Positions 1-7,610 of a stretch of 40,569 bases of DNA are shown here, piece after piece. The number at the start of each line of letters is the position of its first letter. Position 1 is the stretch's first letter. The notes under the pieces are model-generated. The model had not been told where the DNA came from. It did not search any database and was given only the letters and a program-made list of their open reading frames with translations. Position numbers and translations under genes: made by a program. This DNA comes from Indiicoccus explosivorum. Lineage in GTDB: Bacteria > Bacillota > Bacilli > Bacillales_A > Planococcaceae. The stretch covers positions 1 through 40,569 of the forward strand of contig NZ_NHTN01000020.1 in assembly GCF_002167005.1 (NCBI RefSeq), in the 5' to 3' direction.

Positions 1-22
1 AAGGGGTTTCTCAACACTCTGA

Positions 23-52
23 AAACACCGGCCCTTTGAAGGGCCGGTGTTT
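23..52 (-). terminator. Intrinsic terminator after the DUF3219 gene
   Basis: A 12-bp perfect inverted repeat (23-34 with 41-52, 6-nt loop) ends at the stop codon of the minus-strand gene at 52-333. On the minus strand it is followed only by a short TTTT, so termination is probable but the U-tract is weak. The hairpin is symmetric and may also serve a plus-strand gene to the left of the window. Confidence 0.7.
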
Positions 53-333
53 CAGCGTTTTTCGATCAGCTCCAGATGGAAATCTCCGACTGAACCTTCT
101 TCATATAAATTCGTGACGGATGTCGAGTAATTACGGATTTCCGCCCGGAACTGCAAACCGCGCTCCGGCGCTTCCACTTGAAAGTCATTCTGGTACAGCA
201 ATACCGTTACGTCATGGTATTCACTGTGTGTCACTTGGAAATCAAAGCGGATCAGTTTCCGATCTCCTGCTGAATCCACTCGCACATTCGATGCGGTGAA
301 CGGTTTTTTATTCAGTAAAACGATTTCGTCCAA
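52..333 (-). CDS. DUF3219 family protein (YkvR-like)
   Basis: A 93-residue soluble protein of unknown function. I recognise the DUF3219/YkvR pattern from the segment EYHDVTVLLYQNDF, the TSVTNLYEEG motif and the ending VGDFHLELIE. The start codon is TTG, chosen because an AGAAAGGGG ribosome site lies about 9 nt upstream. It begins 19 bp after the stop of the sugar permease gene on the same strand and so is probably transcribed with it, although nothing links the two functions. There is no signal peptide or membrane segment. The family call comes from remembered homologs; the biochemical role is unknown. Confidence 0.75.
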   Translation of the reverse strand: MDEIVLLNKKPFTASNVRVDSAGDRKLIRFDFQVTHSEYHDVTVLLYQNDFQVEAPERGLQFRAEIRNYSTSVTNLYEEGSVGDFHLELIEKR

Positions 334-352
334 CCTGCTATTCCCCTTTCTC

Positions 353-1159
353 TTATCCTTTCATCGCACCGGCTGTGATGCCGGCGACGAAAAACCGCTG
401 AAGGAACACATACGCGATCACCATCGGCAGCGATGCGATGATGACGCCGGTGAAAAGCATCGGATAGTTGGTGGAATACTGGCCTTGGAACTGCAGAAGC
501 GCCAGCGGAAGTGTGACGTAAGTATCGTCCGTGACGAACAGGAGCGGATAAAGCAGATCGTTCCAGTGGATGACGGACAGGAAGATCGCGGCTGCTGACA
601 TGGATGGCAATGACAGCGGGACAACGACACGCGCAAACACTTTCCAATTGCCCGCTCCGTCGATGACGGCCGCTTCGATCAGCTCTTTCGGCAGGGTTTT
701 CATGAATCCGGTCAAGATGAAGACCGCAATCGGAAGCGTCACGGATATATTGACGAGGATCAGCCCGAGGAGGCTGTTTGTCAGGCCGAGATCGAGTACA
801 AGCGAATAGAGCGGAACCATGCTCACTTGGGCAGGCACCATCATTCCGAGAAGGAAGATGGCGAAAATCACGCTGCCGAGCCGGTTGTTCAGCATGGTGA
901 TGCCGAATGCGATCATCGCCGAGAACAGCAAAGTGAAAAACACCGAAAATAGCGTGACGATGACGCTGTTCATGAAATAGCCGGCCATGTTCGACTCTTC
1001 GAAGAGCGTCACATAGTTTTCAAATTGAAGCCCTTCTTCAGGTACGCCGAGCGGGTTTTGGAATGTCTGCTGAATCGTCTTCATGGATGTCAGGACAACA
1101 ACAATCAATGGAATGATGATCAGCAGGGCATAAACGATGACTGGGAATCTACGCAGCAC
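353..1159 (-). CDS. Carbohydrate ABC transporter permease, MalG type
   Basis: An inner-membrane permease subunit of a sugar importer (268 residues, six predicted membrane segments). The cytoplasmic EAA loop that docks the ATPase is clear: EAAVIDGAGNWKVFARVVVP at about residues 187-206. Start GTG with a GGGAGG site 6 nt upstream. It pairs with the MalF-type permease at 1423-2298 and the lipoprotein at 2374-3621. No ATPase gene is present; Bacillales importers of this class commonly share an MsmX-type ATPase encoded elsewhere (family knowledge). An unusually long, palindrome-rich gap of 263 bp separates it from the partner permease. The substrate cannot be read from the sequence, and no glycosidase gene is nearby. 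Confidence 0.92.
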   Translation of the reverse strand: MLRRFPVIVYALLIIIPLIVVVLTSMKTIQQTFQNPLGVPEEGLQFENYVTLFEESNMAGYFMNSVIVTLFSVFFTLLFSAMIAFGITMLNNRLGSVIFAIFLLGMMVPAQVSMVPLYSLVLDLGLTNSLLGLILVNISVTLPIAVFILTGFMKTLPKELIEAAVIDGAGNWKVFARVVVPLSLPSMSAAAIFLSVIHWNDLLYPLLFVTDDTYVTLPLALLQFQGQYSTNYPMLFTGVIIASLPMVIAYVFLQRFFVAGITAGAMKG

Positions 1160-1197
1160 ACGTTCTCCCTCCCTTCTTACTCTAAAAGAGCAAATTT

Positions 1198-1400
1198 AGT
1201 TATAACTTGTGCCATACCAGTTCAGCTCTTATACGAGCTGAAGAAATCGCTTTAAGCGGACGCTTTCCGAGGGCGGACCACGAGCCGCTTCGGCCGCAAG
1301 CGGTTTTGACTGCGACGAGCTTGCGCAGGAGCAAGCGAGCGTTTTCGCAGCGAACGCCATTCAATACGCGATGTGATTTTTTAAGTTCAACTTATATAGC
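1198..1400. repeat. Palindrome-rich intergenic element inside the sugar ABC operon
   Basis: The 263-bp gap between the two permease genes has no plausible gene but carries at least six inverted repeats: TTCAGCTC/GAGCTGAA (1221-1228 with 1235-1242), CGCTT/AAGCG (1248-1258), CCGCTT/AAGCGG (1285-1290 with 1298-1303), GCTTGC/GCAAGC (1319-1324 with 1331-1336), GCGTT/AACGC (1339-1343 with 1353-1357), and the nested TTCGC/GCGAA (1344-1354). The phrase GCGGACGCTTTCCG resembles interspersed intergenic repeats that I remember from Bacillaceae genomes. In an operon it could stabilise the upstream mRNA or reduce downstream expression, as REP elements do between malE and malF in Escherichia coli. Identity as a dispersed repeat is inferred. 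Confidence 0.5.
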
Positions 1401-1422
1401 AAAAATGCTCATGTAGAGCTTT

Positions 1423-2298
1423 TTAGTAAGATACGCGGTCGGACCGCAGCGCTTTGAACTGCAAATACGTAATGATGCCGATGATGATCATAAACAGGAC
1501 GGAAATGGCCGAAGCGTAGCCGAACTCATAGCTCCGGAACGCCACTTCATATATGTAGGTCGCGATGATTTCCGTCGCGTTATTCGGTCCGCCGCCCGTC
1601 ATCGCGAATACGAGATCGAACGCCTTGAACGACTGGATCGTCGTATAAGCGACGACGATTGTCGCGGATGGTGCCAGCAGCGGCCACGTAACGCTTTTGA
1701 ACGTCTGCCACTTGCTCGCGCCTTCGATCCGCGCCACTTCATACAGGTCTTCAGGGATCGACTGCAGTCCAGCCACGAAAATGATCAGCATCTGGCCGGC
1801 ATGGAACCATACTTGCGTGATGGCCAGGCAGTAAATGGCGATGCTCGCATCTCCCAGCCAGCCGAGTGTATACGCGCCGAGTCCGGCAGATTCCAGGAAA
1901 CTGTTCAAGATGCCGAATGTGGGATCATAAATGAAAGCCCAAATGAAAGCGACAGAAACGGATGATAAAATGGTCGGAAAAAAATAGAGAGCCCGGAAGA
2001 AGACATTCGTTTTTGTGTTCTTTACGAGCAGAATCGCAAACGCGAGCGCGACAAGCGTCTGCAGCACCACGACCGTGAACATGAACTGGAGATTGTTCAC
2101 GAACACTTTCGCGAAAACCGAATCACCTGTAAAAGCCCGCTCGTAGTTCTCAAAACCGACGTACCGGAAATTTTCGCTCAATCCGTCCCAGTCGGTGAAT
2201 GAATAAAACAGCGCGCTGGCGGTCGGATAAATGAAAAAAATAAAATAAAGAAGAAAACCCGGGATGAAAAACAAGTACAGTGTTTTTGAAATGCGCAT
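1423..2298 (-). CDS. Carbohydrate ABC transporter permease, MalF type
   Basis: An inner-membrane permease subunit (291 residues, six predicted segments; the N-terminal stretch LYLFFIPGFLLYFIFFIYP is the first). The EAA loop reads EVARIEGASKWQTFKSVTWP at about residues 190-209. ATG start with an AGGAGG site 6 nt upstream. It lies 75 bp after the binding-protein gene, with a strong hairpin in between, which probably sets lower permease than binding-protein expression. It would form the heterodimeric pore with the permease at 353-1159. The substrate is most likely an oligosaccharide or other sugar (inferred from the family). Confidence 0.92.
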   Translation of the reverse strand: MRISKTLYLFFIPGFLLYFIFFIYPTASALFYSFTDWDGLSENFRYVGFENYERAFTGDSVFAKVFVNNLQFMFTVVVLQTLVALAFAILLVKNTKTNVFFRALYFFPTILSSVSVAFIWAFIYDPTFGILNSFLESAGLGAYTLGWLGDASIAIYCLAITQVWFHAGQMLIIFVAGLQSIPEDLYEVARIEGASKWQTFKSVTWPLLAPSATIVVAYTTIQSFKAFDLVFAMTGGGPNNATEIIATYIYEVAFRSYEFGYASAISVLFMIIIGIITYLQFKALRSDRVSY

Positions 2299-2336
2299 GG
2301 ATTCCCTCCTTCGTGAAAAATCTGGAAAACAGCATG

Positions 2337-2366
2337 GGCCGCCACTCCTGACTCCGGGTGGCGGCC
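2337..2366 (-). terminator. Intercistronic hairpin between binding protein and permease genes
   Basis: A 9-bp perfect stem (GGCCGCCAC at 2337-2345 with GTGGCGGCC at 2358-2366) lies just after the binding-protein stop codon. On the minus strand no U-run follows directly, so this is more likely an attenuator or an RNA-stabilising structure than a full terminator. Importer operons often have such a structure, giving excess binding protein over membrane subunits. Confidence 0.6.
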
Positions 2367-2373
2367 ATTCTGC

Positions 2374-3621
2374 CTATTCGGTGACTTCTTCTACCACTTG
2401 CTGTGCTTCAGCCGCCGCTTCTTCAGGCGCAGCGCCGCCGAGCACACTTTCAATGGAACTCAGCACGGCGTCTTCCACCTGTGCGTTCGTAATCATGTAA
2501 CGCGGCTGGAAGCGGGTTTCGCGTTCATCGATCCAGTATGCGGTATTCTGCAGCGCTTCCGATTCGTACTCCACACCTTTCACGGTCAGGTGCTGCCCGG
2601 TTTCATTGGCATAAGTGGACGCGACTTCCGGCTGCGAAAGGAAGCTGATGAATTCCTTCGCCGCCTCCTGGTCCTCTGAATTGCTGTTGGCCGCCAGCAT
2701 GAACGTTGCCGTGTGAATCCCTTCGTAGCGGGCTTCATCTTCCGGCACAGTGATCGGCGCCAGCAGATCCAGCTCCAGGTCCGGATTCAGTTCAAGAAGG
2801 GAAGCCATATGGTAGGAGCCTGTCGCCAGCATCGCGGCTTCTCCGCTCGCGACAAGGGCCATGGCGGCATCCTGGTTCGTTCCGAGAGCGTTCTCCTGGA
2901 AGAATCCGTTTTCCTGCAAGTACTGGAACTGCTCCAGCGTCTTCACCCACCAGTCATCCGTCAGGGACGCCTCTCCTGCCAGCAGGTCCTCGAAAGCGCC
3001 ATCCGGTGCATTGTTCATCACCATGGAATTCATGAACTGGTTCGGGCCGATATCCGCTCCGGGAAAAGCGATTGGAATGATCCCATTCTCCTTCAGTGTT
3101 TCACCCATCGCGATGAATTCTTCCCAACTTTGAGGAACTTCAAGCCCCAGTTCTTCGAAAATCGCTTTGTTGTAGACCGGCATATTGAAGACAAGCTGGT
3201 AAGGGAGCGCCAGCTGGCTTCCGTCCGCCTGTCCGACTTCAATTGCTCCTTCATCGAAATTAGAAACGAACTCCTCGTCCGACAGGTCCGCGAAGAAACC
3301 GGCTTCGTTGAGCGCTTCGAACTGCGCACCCGGGAATGAAGCAAAGACGTCACCGGCCGTGCCTTCCTGCAGCATACGCTGGGCGGTCGCCATGTATTGG
3401 TCGGAAGGATAGACATTCTGCTCGACATTGATGTCCGGGTGTTCTTCCTCGAACTGCGCGATGAGTTCTTCAAACACTTCCTGGTCTTCCCCGCGCCAAT
3501 GCATGAAACTCAGATCCACAGCTTCTTCCCCTGCCACTTCCGCTTCATCATCGCCTGCACAGCCGGCGGCGAACAGCGGCATACCGAGAAGACCGGCAGC
3601 CAGCACCCATTTCTTTGACAT
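2374..3621 (-). CDS. Extracellular sugar-binding lipoprotein (family 1 solute-binding protein)
   Basis: The substrate-capturing subunit of the sugar ABC importer, about 415 residues, anchored to the membrane by a lipid. The N-terminus has a Lys-rich start, a hydrophobic core and a lipobox ending AAGC, with the modified Cys at residue 21 of this start. The mature protein is acidic and has the periplasmic-binding-protein pattern (LSFMHWRGEDQEVFEELIAQF near the N-terminus, then an ALPYQLVFNMPVYNK strand). An upstream ATG at 3627 is possible, but its spacing to the GAGGGG site is only 1 nt, whereas the ATG at 3621 has 7 nt, so I prefer 3621. It is the first gene of the operon, driven by the promoter at 3653-3681. 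Confidence 0.92.
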   Translation of the reverse strand: MSKKWVLAAGLLGMPLFAAGCAGDDEAEVAGEEAVDLSFMHWRGEDQEVFEELIAQFEEEHPDINVEQNVYPSDQYMATAQRMLQEGTAGDVFASFPGAQFEALNEAGFFADLSDEEFVSNFDEGAIEVGQADGSQLALPYQLVFNMPVYNKAIFEELGLEVPQSWEEFIAMGETLKENGIIPIAFPGADIGPNQFMNSMVMNNAPDGAFEDLLAGEASLTDDWWVKTLEQFQYLQENGFFQENALGTNQDAAMALVASGEAAMLATGSYHMASLLELNPDLELDLLAPITVPEDEARYEGIHTATFMLAANSNSEDQEAAKEFISFLSQPEVASTYANETGQHLTVKGVEYESEALQNTAYWIDERETRFQPRYMITNAQVEDAVLSSIESVLGGAAPEEAAAEAQQVVEEVTE

Positions 3622-3652
3622 TTTCATTCCCCTCTCTATTTTTACTGCTTTA

Positions 3653-3681
3653 ATTGTAAAGTATTCTGTTTAATATTTCAA
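3653..3681 (-). promoter_or_regulatory. Sigma-A promoter of the sugar ABC operon
   Basis: On the minus strand, TTGAAA (3676-3681) and TACAAT (3653-3658) are separated by exactly 17 bp in an AT-rich stretch. Each box differs by one base from consensus. The start codon follows about 30 bp downstream. I see no obvious CcpA cre site next to it. Confidence 0.75.
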
Positions 3682-3703
3682 AATCCTGTATATCACAGAA
3701 AAA

Positions 3704-3731
3704 ACCCGGAAAAGCTGACGCTTTTCCGGGT
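3704..3731 (-). terminator. Intrinsic terminator of the gene at 3739-4416
   Basis: A 12-bp perfect stem (3704-3715 with 3720-3731) with a 4-nt loop is followed on the minus strand by TTTTTT. This is a textbook rho-independent terminator and separates the hypothetical gene from the sugar importer operon. Confidence 0.9.
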
Positions 3732-3738
3732 CTTGCGG

Positions 3739-4416
3739 TCATTCTGTTTCTTCGACTTCCACGGTCAGCACGAGCTGCCATTCTTCCGATTCCGCCAGTT
3801 CGGTGAGACCGATGCGTTCCCCGTGCCCTAAAACAGCTACGTTGCCGTCAATGGCGACAACCATCGCTCTCACGTCTGTGCGGCCGTTCGTGTAAATGTC
3901 CCCGATCGACGGGCCATAGCCGGAAGTGCCGCCGATGAGGGCTTCCAGATTTTCGTCTTCCATCATTTGCTGAGCGGTCACGATGGACTTGTCCTGATAT
4001 ACGATATCATTGCTGCCTTCTTCAGCTCCCGGCACCATGACGAGAAATTCCTCCATCCGGACAGAATTCCGCCGCGTCGTCACTACGTGATCGTCTTTCA
4101 CCTGATCCACTTTTTCAAATTCATTCAGCGAATAGTGGTCCAAGTATTCCGGAGCCGGTTTCGTGATCAGGATGTAGCCGTTCTCCCGGGGAGGCACATC
4201 GCTGCGCAGTGTGTAGCGCTTTCCCCAGAAGATGAAGGAATCCATCGGTTTCGGTTTGTACTGTTCGACTTCGACCGCCCGGGCCAGCACCTGCTGCATA
4301 TCCTTGATGCGGTACATATGCAGTGATTGCTTCAAAAGCGGCTTTACCGAATAAATCTTATGCAATTCGTTGTTGTAATAGACGAATTGCCCTTTTCTTG
4401 CCTGCAGCAGTTTCAT
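3739..4416 (-). CDS. Conserved hypothetical protein, 225 residues
   Basis: I do not recognise a named family. The protein is soluble, without a signal peptide or membrane segments, and is acidic towards its C-terminus. The N-terminal part (MKLLQARKGQFVYYNNELHK) looks like a small beta-rich domain. A middle segment has RRNSVRMEEFLVMVPG and the C-terminal part has GYGPSIGDIYTNGRTDVRAMVVAIDGN. ATG start with a GGAGG site 6 nt upstream. It is monocistronic, with its own strong terminator. Real coding is supported by the start signals, codon use like its neighbours, and length. Function unknown. Confidence 0.8.
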   Translation of the reverse strand: MKLLQARKGQFVYYNNELHKIYSVKPLLKQSLHMYRIKDMQQVLARAVEVEQYKPKPMDSFIFWGKRYTLRSDVPPRENGYILITKPAPEYLDHYSLNEFEKVDQVKDDHVVTTRRNSVRMEEFLVMVPGAEEGSNDIVYQDKSIVTAQQMMEDENLEALIGGTSGYGPSIGDIYTNGRTDVRAMVVAIDGNVAVLGHGERIGLTELAESEEWQLVLTVEVEETE

Positions 4417-4499
4417 GAAGATCCTCCATTCTCTTAAATCAAAGTCAGTTTCATCTTAGAGGAAAATTCCCGGGAAGGAAAGTGAAGCAAGCTAAAACT

Positions 4500-4525
4500 G
4501 TTTAAAGGGACCCGCGGAAGGGAAA
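4500..4525 (+). promoter_or_regulatory. Candidate sigma-B promoter of the DUF2188 gene
   Basis: GTTTAA (4500-4505), 14 bp, then GGGAAA (4520-4525) fits the Bacillus sigma-B pattern GTTTAA-N12-15-GGGWAW. The DUF2188 start codon lies 38 bp downstream. It is a sequence match only, but two similar elements in the window also precede small hydrophilic genes. Confidence 0.6.
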
Positions 4526-4563
4526 AATGCATAATGGAAAGATGAACCGCAAAGGAGCTGAGA

Positions 4564-4764
4564 ATGATGAACAGATACGTTGTCGAACCGAACAAAGACG
4601 CTTCCCGCTGGATCGTGACACTCGAAGGCGTGGCACCGGATGATTCCTATACATCCAAAGACGGGGCGATCGCAGCGGCGGAAGAACTTGCGAAAGCGAA
4701 TTCCCCAAGCAAAGTCGTCATTCTGGATGACGACCATAATGAGGTGGAAGAACGGTCTTACTGA
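4564..4764 (+). CDS. Small DUF2188 family protein
   Basis: A 66-residue protein matching the DUF2188 pattern: a strand (RYVVEPNKDASRWIVTLEG), a helix with repeated alanines and acidic residues (DGAIAAAEELAKAN) and a second strand (SKVVILDDDHNEV). Start ATG with AAAGGAG 6 nt upstream; a second ATG follows immediately. The molecular function of the family is unknown. The sigma-B-like promoter upstream suggests a general stress role, which is inference. It faces moaA across a bidirectional terminator. Confidence 0.85.
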   Translation: MMNRYVVEPNKDASRWIVTLEGVAPDDSYTSKDGAIAAAEELAKANSPSKVVILDDDHNEVEERSY

Positions 4765-4782
4765 CGGGTAAAACCGGCGTCA

Positions 4783-4812
4783 AAAAGGGCTTCCGATGCC
4801 GGAAGCCCTTTT
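4783..4812. terminator. Bidirectional terminator between DUF2188 gene and moaA
   Basis: A 12-bp perfect stem (4783-4794 with 4801-4812) whose ends are A-runs on one side and T-runs on the other. It can therefore stop both the plus-strand DUF2188 transcript and the minus-strand moeA-to-moaA transcript. Confidence 0.88.
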
Positions 4813-4833
4813 CCTGTGTCCACCTTTTTCCTG

Positions 4834-5850
4834 TCAGCCGCCGATGTACGACATGCCGATTTTTTTGCGGTTTTTCGCTGTCTGTTCCGTCCGTTCATCG
4901 GAATAGCGGTCCGTCCGGTTCCCCCAGACACCGCTGATCGCATCCAGCAGTTCCGCATCGTCCGCTCCATTCCGGATCAGTTCACGGATATCGAAGCCGG
5001 ACGAAGCGAACAGGCACGTATAGAACTTGCCGTCCGACGACAGGCGCGCGCGCGTGCAGGAAGAACAGAACGACTCGGAAACGGATGTAATGAATCCTAC
5101 TTGGGAGTCCGTCCCTTTGAACCGATAGCGCTTTGCGACTTCGCCATAATAATCCTTATCCACCGGCTCCAAATCGTATGCCGCCTGCAGCCGGTCAAGA
5201 ATCTCTTTTTTCGTGACGACTTTCTCGAAGCTCCAGCCGTTGTCATTTCCGACATCCATGAATTCGATAAAACGGAGGGTGATCCCCCGCTCTTTAAAAT
5301 AAGCGGACATCGGCAAAATCTCCGATTCATTGACCCCTTTTTGAACGACCATGTTGATCTTGATTTCGAAACCGATCTTTTGTGCCAGATCGATCTGCTT
5401 CAGAATATGGTCCGGTTTGATACCGCGGCCGTTCAATCGTCCGAACAGTTCGGAATCCAGCGCATCCAGGCTGATATTCAACCGGCGCAGACCCGCGTCA
5501 TACAGCGGCTGCGCATACTGCCCGAGCAGCACGCCGTTCGTCGTCAGCCCGACATCTTCTATCCCCTCAACAGACAAGATTTTAGCGACGAGTTCAGGAA
5601 GGCCCCTTCTCATGAGCGGTTCACCGCCGGTCAGCCGGATCTTTTTGACGCCGAGCGATGCGAACAGCTCCGTCAGCCGATGCATTTCCTCGAACGACAG
5701 CAGTTCCGACTTCGGAAGGAACGCATAATCGTCCCCGAACACCTCTTTCGGCATACAGTATGAACAGCGGAAATTGCAGCGGTCTGTCACCGAGATCCGC
5801 AGATCGCGGATCGGCCGGCCGAGCCGGTCTGTCAGCGCGTGTTCCGTCAT
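4834..5850 (-). CDS. moaA: GTP 3',8-cyclase MoaA (molybdenum cofactor)
   Basis: A radical SAM enzyme that starts molybdenum cofactor synthesis by converting GTP to 3',8-cyclo-7,8-dihydro-GTP, with MoaC acting next. The sequence shows the SAM cluster C25-x3-C29-x2-C32, the LTGGEPL motif near residue 73, the second iron-sulfur site C262, C265 and C279 typical of MoaA, and the conserved C-terminal Gly-Gly (337-338). Length 338 residues is normal. ATG start with GGGAGG 9 nt upstream, overlapping the mobA stop as ATGA. It is the last gene of a six-gene run moeA-mobB-moaE-moaD-mobA-moaA and is followed by the terminator at 4783-4812. Confidence 0.97.
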   Translation of the reverse strand: MTEHALTDRLGRPIRDLRISVTDRCNFRCSYCMPKEVFGDDYAFLPKSELLSFEEMHRLTELFASLGVKKIRLTGGEPLMRRGLPELVAKILSVEGIEDVGLTTNGVLLGQYAQPLYDAGLRRLNISLDALDSELFGRLNGRGIKPDHILKQIDLAQKIGFEIKINMVVQKGVNESEILPMSAYFKERGITLRFIEFMDVGNDNGWSFEKVVTKKEILDRLQAAYDLEPVDKDYYGEVAKRYRFKGTDSQVGFITSVSESFCSSCTRARLSSDGKFYTCLFASSGFDIRELIRNGADDAELLDAISGVWGNRTDRYSDERTEQTAKNRKKIGMSYIGG

Positions 5851-6431
5851 GTTTGTCGCCCTCCCTTTCGTTGGTCATCCGGTGTGTTGATGTTGCAGAA
5901 AATGGTGCTGTCGGGATGGATTTTCCCGGATCCGATCCATTCCGTATGTGACTGTCCCAAAAATCCCATGACACTGAGCCGGTTTTGCCGCAGCGCTTCG
6001 CCGAGCCGGACTTCCACCCGGCCGCTCCAAATGCTGAACAGCGGCAGCGGCTCTTCTTCCGTCCGGACAGCGGACACATCTGCTTCGGGGGAAGCGAATG
6101 CAGCCAGGTTCCGGACGGCTCCACCCGTAACATAAGGCATATCGCACGGAAGCACGAAATACCGGTCGTCGCCCGCCGCGCGCATCGCCGAGTGGATTCC
6201 GGCCAGCGGTCCGGCCCCCGCGACATCCGCCGCATCCGTTATGATCCGGAGGCGAGCCGGGAAGCGGTCCGTCAGCTCCGGACGGGTCACGATAACCACT
6301 TCCCGGCAGACTGCCGAAAGCGCGTCACGTACGTGTTCATAGTAGTACTTCCCTTCCAGTTCGGCGAATGCTTTCGGTGAACCGTAGCGGCGCGACTGTC
6401 CTCCAGCAAGAAGAATCCCCGTTATGCCCAT
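5847..6431 (-). CDS. mobA: Molybdenum cofactor guanylyltransferase MobA
   Basis: Transfers GMP from GTP to molybdopterin to form the MGD cofactor that NarG needs. The N-terminus has the nucleotidyltransferase signature [16 protein letters not shown] (residues 7-22), and the segment [16 protein letters not shown] followed by [11 protein letters not shown] carries the expected metal-binding acidic residues. At 194 residues it has the usual size. The stop overlaps the moaA start (ATGA), and the ATG overlaps the moaD stop by one base (TGATG), so translation is probably coupled along the operon. Confidence 0.95.
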   Translation of the reverse strand: MGITGILLAGGQSRRYGSPKAFAELEGKYYYEHVRDALSAVCREVVIVTRPELTDRFPARLRIITDAADVAGAGPLAGIHSAMRAAGDDRYFVLPCDMPYVTGGAVRNLAAFASPEADVSAVRTEEEPLPLFSIWSGRVEVRLGEALRQNRLSVMGFLGQSHTEWIGSGKIHPDSTIFCNINTPDDQRKGGRQT

Positions 6432-6664
6432 CAGCCTCCGCTGACCGGCGGAATGAACGCGGCCGTGTCGCCTTCCCCTAGCACATCGTCAGGAAGCGCA
6501 TACTCTTCATTGATGGCAACCCGGACAGCACCGTTATCGATGCCGGGATATTTCGATTCCGCCCACTGCATCAGATCAGCGACAGTCTTTCCTGTGAATT
6601 CTGCCGTCTCTTCCGCTGTTCCGGTCAATTCCCGAAGCCCTGCAAAATAAAATATCCGAATCAT
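6431..6664 (-). CDS. moaD: Molybdopterin synthase small subunit MoaD
   Basis: A 77-residue ubiquitin-like sulfur carrier. It begins with the beta strand MIRIFYFAGLRELTG and ends in the FIPPVSGG tail. The terminal Gly-Gly is adenylated and thiocarboxylated by a MoeB/ThiF-type enzyme, probably the product of 9893-10909. It then donates sulfur to precursor Z in a complex with MoaE. The gene overlaps moaE by ATGA and mobA by one base. Confidence 0.96.
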   Translation of the reverse strand: MIRIFYFAGLRELTGTAEETAEFTGKTVADLMQWAESKYPGIDNGAVRVAINEEYALPDDVLGEGDTAAFIPPVSGG

Positions 6665-7104
6665 GTCCTTGCTCCCTCAGGTTTTTTCTTTTGGCCGCCG
6701 ATCCATTCTTCGCCATCTTCCCAAATCTCTTTTTTCCAGATCGGCACCATTTCCTTGATGCGTTCGATGGCGTACTCATTCGCTTCATAAGCGTCGCGCC
6801 GGTGCGGCGAAGACACTGCGATGACCACAGCAATATCGCCGATCTGCAGTTCGCCGATCCGATGGGCGATCGCGGCCCGCGTCCCCGGCCACTTTTCTTC
6901 GATTTCCTGTCCGATTTCCGCCAGTTTCTTTTCAGCCATCGGCACATAAGCTTCATATGCCAGGTAAAGTGTCCGCACACCGTTCGTCCATTCCCGGACG
7001 TGTCCGGTGAAGACCGTAACCGCACCCGCTTCCGGGCGCAATACGTAATCAGCATAAACCTGCGTATCAATCGGATGTGAGACCACTTCAAATGCTTTCA
7101 TCAT
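6661..7104 (-). CDS. moaE: Molybdopterin synthase catalytic subunit MoaE
   Basis: The large subunit of molybdopterin synthase, 147 residues, which accepts two sulfurs from MoaD thiocarboxylate. The conserved region is present: AVTVFTGHVRE near residue 28, HRIGELQIGD near residue 81 and SSPHRRDAYEA near residue 98. Lys117 and Lys124 in IKEMVPIWKKE correspond to the catalytic lysines known from Escherichia coli (119 and 126). There are two adjacent ATGs; the first forms ATGA with the mobB stop and is taken as the start. It overlaps moaD by ATGA downstream. Confidence 0.96.
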   Translation of the reverse strand: MMKAFEVVSHPIDTQVYADYVLRPEAGAVTVFTGHVREWTNGVRTLYLAYEAYVPMAEKKLAEIGQEIEEKWPGTRAAIAHRIGELQIGDIAVVIAVSSPHRRDAYEANEYAIERIKEMVPIWKKEIWEDGEEWIGGQKKKPEGART

Positions 7105-7610
7105 GTATCACCTTTCAGCCAGTCAGCGAACCAGGATTCAAGCTGACCGGTATCATTGCGTTCTACTACAGTTCGTCCATCAAGACGGATCGTCCCCTGT
7201 CCTGCAACCAGCGCGATTCCTTCCAGTTTTTGCAGTTCCAGCCAATCTTTCCCGGACCGCAGTAATACAATTTTATCATACTTAGCATCTTTATACCCTT
7301 CAACAAGCACCAGATCCGGCTGTGAATTCCGGGCAAGTGCGATCAATTCTTCCAGACCGGCGGACGGCTTTCTCATGTGCAGCTGAATGACGCCGTCTCC
7401 GAAAGCGACAGAGCTTTCAGCACCTGCTTCAAAAAATCGCGTGCTGTCCGTTTCGGCCGGTGGCATTCCGAGCGGACCGCCGTGTCCATGGTGCTTAATG
7501 ACCGCAACTGACTTCCCGAGTCGCCCCGCAGCCTGGAGCAGTTTCAGGACAAGGGTCGTCTTTCCGCTGTCTTTGAATCCGACCACTTGCAGAACTTTCA
7601 CAGCGTCCAC
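7101..7610 (-). CDS. mobB: Molybdopterin-guanine dinucleotide biosynthesis protein MobB
   Basis: A small P-loop GTP-binding protein that assists MobA in forming the MGD cofactor. The Walker A motif GFKDSGKTT lies at residues 12-20, followed by VAVIKHHGHGG; ILVLVEGYKD-like sequence (PDLVLVEGYKD) is near residue 100. Two starts are possible: GTG at 7610 with a GAGGAAGG site 9 nt upstream, or GTG at 7601, which would form a GTGA overlap with the moeA stop like the other junctions of this operon. I keep 7610 for the better ribosome site; the difference is three residues. Confidence 0.93.
   Translation of the reverse strand: MDAVKVLQVVGFKDSGKTTLVLKLLQAAGRLGKSVAVIKHHGHGGPLGMPPAETDSTRFFEAGAESSVAFGDGVIQLHMRKPSAGLEELIALARNSQPDLVLVEGYKDAKYDKIVLLRSGKDWLELQKLEGIALVAGQGTIRLDGRTVVERNDTGQLESWFADWLKGDT

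Noticed and set aside
4816-5763. 315-codon open frame on the plus strand
   Set aside because: It lies fully antisense to moaA, has no ribosome site and an arginine/phenylalanine-rich composition typical of a shadow frame.
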